From contig NZ_JACHBW010000009.1 of assembly GCF_014200455.1 (NCBI RefSeq), positions 248,001-312,000 on the forward strand: DNA of 64,000 nt, written 5' to 3'. Under the pieces are notes generated by a model. The model had not been told where the DNA came from. It saw only the letters and a program-made list of their open reading frames with translations, and did no database searches. The translations under genes were made by a program, and so were the position numbers. Each line of letters opens with the position of its first letter. Position 1 is the stretch's first letter. This document shows, in pieces, positions 43,591 to 50,191 of the stretch. This stretch comes from Paraburkholderia bannensis (GTDB lineage Bacteria; Pseudomonadota; Gammaproteobacteria; Burkholderiales; Burkholderiaceae).

Positions 43591-44135
43591 GTTGTGGTCT
43601 CATGAAAATGCAATTGCACGAATCTGGACGCGATAAGTCGATTCGAGCAACATCCCCGGACTGTTATTGACAACAGGTCCGGGACGAAGGCCAAGGCGGA
43701 TGCAATCACGGCATCGGCACAGGCTTTCAGTGCGTTTTCGAGGGAGGCCAGGCAGCTGCGTACATTGTTCGAGTGGGCTCTGTTGCAGTTCGCTACAGGT
43801 TGGTCAATGCCCGTTTTCGTTTGTCAGACAGGCATCGCGAATCGTAGCACGAGCGAACGAAAGGCGGTCATGGACCGATGCGTGATGCGTCGAGGTTGCG
43901 GTTGTCAACCAATTCACGCGCTCCCGCCGGATGTCTCATATTGGCCGAGTGCTGTCTCATGCGTTTCACATGAGATGAGGCAGCGTCGAAGTAGAGCGAC
44001 CGGCTGAGAGCGACCCGTTGCAGCCTGTCATGACTGACACCTTTGGGGGAATGCAAAGGCCCGCGGGCGCATGGCTTGGGTCACCGTCACACAACGGTTA
44101 CGTTCTCCAAAGATCCTGATGCGAGAAAAAGCATT
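43591..44135. other. 545-bp gap between proline dehydrogenase and SDR genes
   Basis: Apart from the stem-loop at 43655-43683 I see no gene. Short frames on both strands have poor codon character and no ribosome sites. Codon-like periodicity is absent, and the stretch may be decayed sequence. Confidence 0.4.
43655..43683. promoter_or_regulatory. Stem-loop upstream of proline dehydrogenase
   Basis: CCCGGAC (43655-43661) pairs with GTCCGGG (43677-43683), extended by TGTT/AACA with one bulged G, around a short loop. It lies 65 bp upstream of the dehydrogenase start. It may be a terminator, attenuator or operator. Confidence 0.45.
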
Positions 44136-44855
44136 TCAACCGTCCAGCCAGGAGATGGGCTCCCCGTCTCTGAAGAACCCGCCACTTGGGCCATCTGCAG
44201 CGAGATTCGCCGCCCACACGATCCCGGCCGCGCCTTTACTGACAGGACGACCGCCATGGCCACCCATGTCCGTTGCAACCCACCCTGGACACACTGCGTT
44301 CACTAGAACATGGCGGTCGGCGAAGTCTTTGGCCAGCGAAATGGTGAGCGCGTTTAATGCCGCTTTGGTCACGCCGTACGCAGGGGCGCTCGCGTCAATA
44401 CGGTTGAGTGCGCCGGCGCGGCTCGAAACGTTCACGATGACCCCAGGGCGCGCCTGCTCAAGCAACGGGGCAAAGGCTAAGCTCGTACGCCACGCACCGA
44501 GAAGGTTCGTCGCAAAGGCCTCCTCGACGGCGTTCATGTCAGAACGGGACGCCGTTTGCCAGGTGTCATAGTGGATTGCGGCGTTGTTGACGAGAACATC
44601 CAGTTTGCCGTGCTCTCGGCTAATCTCATCAAGAGCGCGCTCGACGTCGGCGGATTTCGTGACATCGATTATTCGGCATCTGGCGCGGGCGCCATGCAGT
44701 TTGACCAGTTTGGTCAATTCTTGCGAAACGGTGCGCACCCCGATGTAGACGGTGTCGCCCTGGGCAAGTAGTTGTCGGGCGGTTTCCAGCCCCAAGCCGC
44801 GGCTCGCCCCGGTCACCAGGGCGATGCGGTTTGTTTCCGTGACTGCGCTTTTCAC
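44136..44855 (-). CDS. Short-chain dehydrogenase/reductase
   Basis: A 239-residue classical SDR with a GTG start. NADP-binding TGASRGLG, structural NNAA (LDVLVNNAA), catalytic Ser region VNVSSRAGAL and Y-x3-K in YGVTKAAL. The C-terminus GGFFRDGEPISWLDG resembles carbonyl reductase/daunorubicin C-13 ketoreductase-type SDRs. Its start overlaps the stop of a 35-codon frame upstream (GTGA). A second SDR and a divergent LysR regulator complete the group. The substrate is unknown. Confidence 0.9.
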   Translation of the reverse strand: MKSAVTETNRIALVTGASRGLGLETARQLLAQGDTVYIGVRTVSQELTKLVKLHGARARCRIIDVTKSADVERALDEISREHGKLDVLVNNAAIHYDTWQTASRSDMNAVEEAFATNLLGAWRTSLAFAPLLEQARPGVIVNVSSRAGALNRIDASAPAYGVTKAALNALTISLAKDFADRHVLVNAVCPGWVATDMGGHGGRPVSKGAAGIVWAANLAADGPSGGFFRDGEPISWLDG

Positions 44856-44959
44856 GTCTTCCCCCAGGTCTTGAACAGCACTTCGTGCATGGCCTTAAAC
44901 CCCTCCTGGTTAATCGACGTGGCCACCAATGCGCATTCGTCTGGTAAACCGCGATTCAT
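44852..44959 (-). CDS. Possible 35-residue coupled small ORF or gene remnant
   Basis: From the ATG at 44959 a 35-codon frame (MNRGLPDECALVATSINQEG and on to KTWGKT) ends in a GTGA overlap with the SDR start, as in translational coupling. AGG lies 7 bp before the ATG. It may be a leader peptide gene or the tail of a lost gene. No family is recognised and it could be spurious. Confidence 0.35.
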   Translation of the reverse strand: MNRGLPDECALVATSINQEGFKAMHEVLFKTWGKT

Positions 44960-44995
44960 AGGTGACCTCGTCAGGTTCAACTCTCAGTCATTCGT

Positions 44996-45838
44996 TTACG
45001 CCACCTCCGGATAGATGCGTGTATCCAGCGCTACACGCTCCCAGGTCTTGAGGTCCTTGAGGAGCTGTTCTGCGTGTGCCCGAACGGCCTCAACGGAATC
45101 AGCACCAAGTGGTAGTCGCAGCGGGGTCGTCTCTGCGTTTAGCGCGCTTTCGATTGCTTCGGCAGCCTTGGCCGGGTCACCCTGCTGGGTTCCGTGCATG
45201 CCTTGAGCGAAGGCGCGAGTGCCTCCCACGATGTCCCGATAGGCATCCATGACGGGCATGTGTTTGAGGGCATCGGCCGCGAATCCGGTGCGGAAGGCGC
45301 CGGGTTCGACGATGAGCACCTTGATACCGAACGGCGCGACCTCCTGGGCGAGCGCTTCCGACATCCCTTCGAGCGCAAACTTCGAGGCCGAGTACGCGCT
45401 GAAGCCGCCAAATGAAAGCTGGCCGCCAAGGCTCGAAATGTTGACGATTGCCCCGGAGCGCTGCTTGCGCATTTCCGGGAGCACCGCTTTGGTGACGGCA
45501 ACGGCGCCAAAGAAATTGGTCTCCATCTGGCTCCGCAATTCACCTTCCGGGGTTTCCTCCAGCGCCCCAACAATCCCGTAGCCGGCGTTGTTGAAGAGGA
45601 CGTCGATCGCGCCAAAGCGTGAGATGGCGGCGGCAGCCGCCTTGTCGGCATCACCTGATACCGTCACGTCCAGCTTTTCAATGAGCACGCGATCCGGGGC
45701 AATTTGTCGGATCTGTTCCAGCTTGGCCGGAGTACGGGCGGTTGCGACCACGTTGTAGCCGCGCGAAAGGGCGTATCGGGCAAAGGCCATGCCGAAGCCG
45801 GAAGACGCGCCAGTGATGAACCAGGTGGGGGTTGTCAT
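44996..45838 (-). CDS. Short-chain dehydrogenase/reductase
   Basis: A 280-residue SDR from the ATG at 45838, which starts directly at TPTWFITGASSGFG; an upstream in-frame extension is not SDR-like. NNAGYG, VNISSLGGQL and the catalytic YSASKFAL motif are present. The C-terminal VEPGAFRTGF stretch fits the SDR subgroup of unknown oxidoreductases common beside LysR genes. It diverges from the LysR at 45966 across a perfect palindrome and is probably its target. It is 36 bp upstream of the 35-codon frame and SDR at 44136. Confidence 0.9.
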   Translation of the reverse strand: MTTPTWFITGASSGFGMAFARYALSRGYNVVATARTPAKLEQIRQIAPDRVLIEKLDVTVSGDADKAAAAAISRFGAIDVLFNNAGYGIVGALEETPEGELRSQMETNFFGAVAVTKAVLPEMRKQRSGAIVNISSLGGQLSFGGFSAYSASKFALEGMSEALAQEVAPFGIKVLIVEPGAFRTGFAADALKHMPVMDAYRDIVGGTRAFAQGMHGTQQGDPAKAAEAIESALNAETTPLRLPLGADSVEAVRAHAEQLLKDLKTWERVALDTRIYPEVA

Positions 45839-45934
45839 TGCAGTGCTCCTGAAGTTGAGGATTTCCGGGAAGCGGAGGCATCGCCGCCGTGAGAGCATCT
45901 TGCATCCACCTGCCGAGATTGATAATCCCGTGTC

Positions 45935-45955
45935 TTTCGCATAAATTATGCGAAA
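45935..45955. promoter_or_regulatory. Perfect 21-bp palindrome, probable LysR operator
   Basis: TTTCGCATAA and TTATGCGAAA are exact reverse complements around one central A. The site lies 11 bp before the LysR start codon and 97 bp before the divergent SDR start, a usual location for an autoregulated LysR binding site. Confidence 0.7.
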
Positions 45956-45965
45956 TGGTGCATGA

Positions 45966-46862
45966 ATGAGAGATCTCTTAGCCCACCTTCCAATCGTCGT
46001 CTGCGTCGACAAGTGCGGCGGCTTTGCGGCTGCCGCTGCTGCATTGAACATGAGCCCGTCCGCAGTCAGTCATGCCGTGCGTGTTGTGGAGGACCGACTC
46101 GGCGAGCCACTTTTCGCCCGGACCACCAGGAGCGTCGCGCTGACCGAAGCGGGCGCGCGGTTTCTCGCCAGCATTGGCCCCGCACTGGACGACATCGACA
46201 AGGCCGTTGAGAGCCTTACCGCTCAACGCGGTGAGGTCACGGGTCTGTTGCGTATCAACGCGCCGCGCGTCGCAGTCCTGTTGGTGCTCGCACCGATCCT
46301 GGCAAAATTGGCGTGGATTCATCCTCGCCTGACGGTAGAGGTGCACACCAACGACGCATTCGTCGACATCATTGAGCAGGGTTTTGACGCGGGCATCCGC
46401 CTCGGCGATTCGATTCAGCAGGACATGGTGAGCAGTCGTCTTACCCCGCCTTTCAAGGCAATCATGGTCGCGACGCCCGACTACCTGGCATCTCGTGGCA
46501 CGCCGCAGAGCGTTGACGAGCTTGCCAACCATAATTGCGTGGGGTTTCGCTTACTCGGGTCGGGTGCGCTTTACGAATGGGATTTACGCGACGGCGAGCG
46601 CAAAATCTCGGCTCGGGTTGGAGGAACATCGGTCATCACGGACGCCAGCTTTGCTCGCGACCTTGCGCTCGCAGGTGTTGGCATCGGTTATATCTTCGAG
46701 CCCTTGGTACGCGCAGACCTACGAGACGAACGCTTACGGTGGATTCTTCCAGAAGCCTCCATCGAGGAGCAGGGGCTCTTCCTGTATTTCCCCCGCCGAG
46801 CGGCCCTTGCGCCAAAGTTACGTGCCTTTATCGATGTGGCGCGATCTCTTCTTCGGGAATAG
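45966..46862 (+). CDS. LysR-family regulator of the adjacent SDR genes
   Basis: A 298-residue LysR-type regulator. HTH: GGFAAAAAALNMSPSAVSHA; effector domain from about 90 (EVTGLLRINAPRVAVLLVLA). The sequence is of the CrgA/PecT-like group, with ITDASFARDLALAGVGIGY in the second effector lobe. It diverges from two SDR genes with a 127-bp gap that holds a perfect palindrome. An ATG four bases upstream is out of frame. Confidence 0.9.
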   Translation: MRDLLAHLPIVVCVDKCGGFAAAAAALNMSPSAVSHAVRVVEDRLGEPLFARTTRSVALTEAGARFLASIGPALDDIDKAVESLTAQRGEVTGLLRINAPRVAVLLVLAPILAKLAWIHPRLTVEVHTNDAFVDIIEQGFDAGIRLGDSIQQDMVSSRLTPPFKAIMVATPDYLASRGTPQSVDELANHNCVGFRLLGSGALYEWDLRDGERKISARVGGTSVITDASFARDLALAGVGIGYIFEPLVRADLRDERLRWILPEASIEEQGLFLYFPRRAALAPKLRAFIDVARSLLRE

Positions 46863-47142
46863 CGGGTTGTCCGTCGCGTAAAGGACGAGTTTTGCGGCGT
46901 TTCCCGAGGTCTGGCGGATCAGGACTTAGTGTTTCGGATTGTGAGCTCATCGGTCCGCTATCTGGCGATCAAGTCAGACGACCGGGTGACCCCTCATGCC
47001 CGGTTACCGACCCATGCCTTATGCATTTGCGTCATCCAGAGACGAAACCCATCTGACTCAATGCAGCCGCGATGTGGATGTCGCTGCGCAAATGGGCGCG
47101 GACGAAAGTCAGGGGAGAGCGGCCGACAGCGATTCAATCCTG
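46863..47142. other. Gap after LysR with no supported gene
   Basis: Short frames exist on the plus strand (46929 and 46996 on) but lack ribosome sites and recognisable content. Nothing else was seen. Confidence 0.4.
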
Positions 47143-47340
47143 TCACCAGGTGCGCACGCGCCGCGATTGCCGGATGCCTTGACCAAGGCTGTCCCGCAGT
47201 CGTTGGATTAGCTCAAGCATCTCCGGTCTTCGTTGCTGTTTCGTCGTGACGATGTATTTGGCGAGCGGGTTCGTGACGGTACGCCTGTTCAGGCGGCCCC
47301 GTTTGCTCTTTTGAAGCCAGGCGCTGAGGCGGTCTGCCTC
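47143..47340 (-). pseudogene. Possible gene remnant: start-less reading frame beyond the DUF1289 gene
   Basis: Reading the minus strand, an open frame with protein-like content (TEADRLSAWLQKSKRGR, then NPLAKYIVTTKQQRRPEML and ELIQRLRDSLGQGIRQS) ends with TGA at 47143. It has no ATG, GTG or TTG start after the preceding in-frame stop and lies one frame off the DUF1289 gene. It could be a decayed gene or the lost C-terminus of a longer product. Chance is not excluded. Confidence 0.3.
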
Positions 47341-47539
47341 AGTCTTCGCGCGTTGGCCGCGCTGCGTCGCGATCGAGCTTCGCCTGTCGCCGCGATTTCT
47401 CGTTGAGGATCTGGTGACGACGGTGATCGGTCATTTTTCTCCAGCCACGCGCTTCTTCACGTGTGCGCAGGCAGCCGGTGCAAAAGCCGGTCTTGCCGTC
47501 GAATGCGCAGAGATCAATGCAGGGAGATTTGACTGCCAT
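47339..47539 (-). CDS. DUF1289 family small cysteine-rich protein
   Basis: A 66-residue protein from the ATG at 47539. The motif C-x3-C-x8-C-x2-C in SPCIDLCAFDGKTGFCTGCL, followed by EEARGW, is the DUF1289 signature, probably a small iron or zinc site. Its start lies 4 bp after the RcnR-like stop, so it is co-transcribed with the metal genes. Function is unknown. Confidence 0.9.
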   Translation of the reverse strand: MAVKSPCIDLCAFDGKTGFCTGCLRTREEARGWRKMTDHRRHQILNEKSRRQAKLDRDAARPTRED

Positions 47540-47543
47540 GGTC

Positions 47544-47819
47544 TTACTTGAAATAGCTGTGAACGACTTCGATGAGCTGCTCGGTGCCGCTACCGTGTTC
47601 GCCATCGTGCGGCTCGGCGTCAACCAGGTGGGTGCGGATATGGTCCTCCAGCACGACCGCCAGCAGGCCGTTCATCGCACCACGGCTGCTCGTGATGAGC
47701 TGGAGCACGTCCATGCAGCCGCGCTCGTCCTCAAGCGCGCGCTCGATGGCTTCAACCTGCCCCTTGATGCGACGCACGCGGTTGAGCAGTTTCTGTTTTT
47801 CGCGAATCGTATGGCTCAT
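47544..47819 (-). CDS. rcnR: RcnR-like Ni/Co-responsive repressor (CsoR/RcnR family)
   Basis: A 91-residue all-helical repressor from the ATG at 47819. It starts MSHTIREKQKLLNRVRRIKG, and the metal-ligand positions are H3, C35, H60 and H64, exactly the set used by RcnR for nickel and cobalt; FrmR and CsoR differ at these positions. It follows rcnA by 132 bp, separated by a perfect 12-bp hairpin. It should repress rcnA until Ni or Co binds. Confidence 0.88.
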   Translation of the reverse strand: MSHTIREKQKLLNRVRRIKGQVEAIERALEDERGCMDVLQLITSSRGAMNGLLAVVLEDHIRTHLVDAEPHDGEHGSGTEQLIEVVHSYFK

Positions 47820-47898
47820 GCCTGACCTCGACGGAATGAATAGCCGGATGCTGACGCCGGCAGGGCAAAGGGGAGGATGGTAACCGTTTTCAGTGTGA

Positions 47899-47930
47899 GT
47901 CACCGCATCGCTTGCGAACGATGCGGTGAC
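47899..47930. terminator. Perfect 12-bp hairpin between rcnA and rcnR
   Basis: GTCACCGCATCG (47899-47910) and CGATGCGGTGAC (47919-47930) pair fully around an 8-base loop, 21 bp after the rcnA stop. No T-run follows on either strand, so it may lower read-through from rcnA into rcnR or protect the rcnA mRNA end. Confidence 0.55.
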
Positions 47931-47951
47931 GCGCTTGCTTCACCGGGCGCA

Positions 47952-48767
47952 CTACGCTCCTAGCGCGGCAATACCCTGATAGCCGACGAAAACCCCCACC
48001 AGCATGATTAGCGCGCCCGAAAAATACGGTGCCTTGCGGGCGAAATCGCCAAAGCCGCTCCACTTCTTCGAGACATGTTTGACGCTTAGCGCGGCGAGCG
48101 CGCCGGAAGCCACCATCGTGAGTGCGAGGCCAACGCTGAAGCACAGCACGAGCGACGCACCCAGCGCGATGCGCTTGAGCTGCAGGCACAGCAACAGCAC
48201 CGTGATCGAGGCCGGGCACGGAACCAGTCCCCCGGTGAGGCCGAACATGACGATCTGGCCGGTGCTCACCTCGCGGTTGGCGAAGCGGCGGCGAATGTCG
48301 TTTGCGTGAGCGCGCTCGTGTGCGTCCTGATACTCGCCCGAAGCAATGTCCAGACCTCCGCAATCATGGTCGTGCTGATGATCGTGATCATTGTCATGGT
48401 GGTGATGCGCGTGTGCGTGATGCTGCTCGCGCCAGGTGCGCCAGATCATCCACGCCGCGACGCCGACGATCAGCACGGCTGAGGCGAGCTGAAAGTAAGG
48501 TTCGCTGGTCGCTGCGTCCCAGTTCCTTCCGAAATACATGCCGGCCAAAGCGATCGCCCAGACCACCGCCGTATGCGACAGCGTCGCGGACAGTCCGAGC
48601 AGGACGGCTTGCCCGACCGTGCCGCGGATCGCAACGATGAACGCTGCCATCATAGTCTTTGAATGTCCCGGTTCCAGGCCATGCAACGCGCCCAGCAGGA
48701 TCGCGCTGGGGATGAACAGCCACGCACTGGACGCGCTCTGCGAGAGAAGGGTGGAAAAGTCCGTCAT
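47952..48767 (-). CDS. rcnA: RcnA, nickel/cobalt efflux permease
   Basis: A 271-residue inner-membrane exporter from the ATG at 48767. Early helix motif LGALHGLEPGHSKTMMAAF contains the HGLEPGH signature of the NicO/RcnA family. A His/Asp-rich cytoplasmic loop (about 115-136, mostly His with alternating Asp) binds metal. GLTGGLVPCPASITVLLL is the second conserved helix. Upstream are GGTATA-type repeats likely bound by RcnR. It confers Ni and Co resistance; a few homologues have broader range. Confidence 0.93.
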   Translation of the reverse strand: MTDFSTLLSQSASSAWLFIPSAILLGALHGLEPGHSKTMMAAFIVAIRGTVGQAVLLGLSATLSHTAVVWAIALAGMYFGRNWDAATSEPYFQLASAVLIVGVAAWMIWRTWREQHHAHAHHHHDNDHDHQHDHDCGGLDIASGEYQDAHERAHANDIRRRFANREVSTGQIVMFGLTGGLVPCPASITVLLLCLQLKRIALGASLVLCFSVGLALTMVASGALAALSVKHVSKKWSGFGDFARKAPYFSGALIMLVGVFVGYQGIAALGA

Positions 48768-48855
48768 TCGTTTATTCCTTGCCTGAATTCCGTGGGGACT
48801 GTCCCCCGGGGTCATGCCTTGACCTTACGCCTCGATGCGGTTGCATCAGGCCGTT

Positions 48856-48904
48856 ATATACCGTAGAGGGGTATATTACATCAGATAGGGTAATGGGGTA
48901 TACC
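48856..48904. promoter_or_regulatory. Inverted repeats upstream of rcnA, probable RcnR operator
   Basis: ATATACC (48856-48862) and GGTATAT (48870-48876) are perfect inverted repeats with a 7-bp G-containing spacer; GGTATACC (48897-48904) is a further palindrome preceded by GGGTAATG. G/C-tracts flanked by TA-rich arms are the mark of CsoR/RcnR-family operators. It lies 89-137 bp upstream of rcnA. Confidence 0.55.
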
Positions 48905-49205
48905 TATTGGTGCTTGAGCGGAAGCGGACGAGGGACGTTTTTGAGCGATGCGTGGGGGCAGTGCAGGTGGCTCAGGAGGGAGAGGCCGCAAAGGCGGGAT
49001 GACGGTCGATAAAGCAGATCGCCCGGGCAACTGCGACGACAACTAATCGGCCGGATATTTTGATTATCGCGAATGCACGGGTGCGCTGACGAGTTGCCGC
49101 AGTGCGTTCGGACAAGGTGTGCGTCGAGAGCCAGATCGGCGTGCCAGGGGGCTTAAGCCCCGTTTCGCGCCCGGAATCAGGATAATCAAATTGTTCCTGG
49201 TCTTG
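48905..49205. other. Gap between the rcnA operator and the small secreted protein gene
   Basis: No gene is supported here. GC-rich short frames lack starts with ribosome sites. The right part lies downstream of the gene at 49206 and may hold its terminator, but no clear stem was found. Confidence 0.35.
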
Positions 49206-49535
49206 TTATTTCGTTCCGGCCGGTTTCGCGGGCACCTCGACCCAATCGCTCGAACATCCCTTGACGTACGGGTAATATTGCTTCGTCGCTGGGCAATACC
49301 ACCACGAGGCCACCGCCGGACTTTCCTGTGCCTTTTCAACATACGCGGTCGTCGGCGGCGACTGGATCGATTGGGCGACGACGGGCGATGGGGCCGCGTA
49401 GAACATTGGCACGGGCGCCATCATGACGGGGGGCGGTATTCCTACCCCTACTACGACGCTCGTATGCGATTGCGCACTGCCAGACAAGCATGCGGCTAAA
49501 GTTGCCAAAAAATGTATCACTATCCTCAATCGCAC
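49206..49535 (-). CDS. Small exported protein with WWYCP and YYPYVKGC motifs
   Basis: A 109-residue protein from a GTG at 49535 (AGGGAA 8 bp upstream). This start gives a signal peptide (IVIHFLATLAACLSGSAQS); a longer frame to 49808 would overlap the next gene and spoil it. The mature part is Pro/Ala/Val-rich, then WWYCPATKQYYPYVKGCSSD and WVEVP, a short motif seen in proteobacterial outer-membrane-associated proteins of unknown function. LAAC may be a lipobox. Role unknown. Confidence 0.65.
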   Translation of the reverse strand: MRLRIVIHFLATLAACLSGSAQSHTSVVVGVGIPPPVMMAPVPMFYAAPSPVVAQSIQSPPTTAYVEKAQESPAVASWWYCPATKQYYPYVKGCSSDWVEVPAKPAGTK

Positions 49536-49747
49536 AGCAGTTTCCCTATTCGATGTAGCAGGTATATTCGCGATCCAGAGCACGAAGGCCGGCGATTCCA
49601 GACTGAAATTCGAAGGATCACTAACTTCCAGGAGTACCGATGCAGCTGAAGGAAACACTGTTCTGTTCAGCATCCTGCAACGGTGTCGCGTTCCGCCAGG
49701 CATGACAGGACTGGAAAGGTTTGCCTGGCGCGCGCTTCGACGTCCAA

Positions 49748-50062
49748 TCAACTTTCCTGATAAATCGAACGATACGAGGCCAGGCATGAGGCGGTCGTTG
49801 CGCTGCAAACCGATGAATCGTATTTCACCGCGCGCGCGCTGCTGAACGCCTGCTGTCGAGCCGCCAGGCTCGCCAAAGTCACGTGGATGTCCGCAGGACT
49901 GGGCGATTCGCCATCGATGTGTTCGTCGTCCGCCTGATGCAGTTTAACGATGGCTTTGCGCGCCAGTTCATGCACCAAAGGATCGTTGTCCTCTGCGAAT
50001 TTGACAGTGGAAAGAGGGAGGACTGACACGACCGTGAAAACGGGCATGAACGCGTTCGCCAT
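49748..50062 (-). CDS. Small hypothetical protein
   Basis: A 104-residue protein with GGAAG before the ATG. The N-terminus is weakly hydrophobic (MANAFMPVFTVVSVLPLST). The middle, DPLVHELARKAIVKLHQADD, is helical, and two late cysteines lie in SSVCSATTASCLASYRS. No family is recognised. It is 130 bp downstream of the MscS-type channel gene on the same strand. Confidence 0.5.
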   Translation of the reverse strand: MANAFMPVFTVVSVLPLSTVKFAEDNDPLVHELARKAIVKLHQADDEHIDGESPSPADIHVTLASLAARQQAFSSARAVKYDSSVCSATTASCLASYRSIYQES

Positions 50063-50191
50063 GATGAACTTCCAATTTTTGGCGTCGGAAACAATGACGC
50101 GGATTATCTGAAAACGACCTGGAGAAACTGTGAATCTCTCTGCCTATGGTCTTGAGGATCGTAATCTTCCTATCCGTCTATTTCAAACCGC

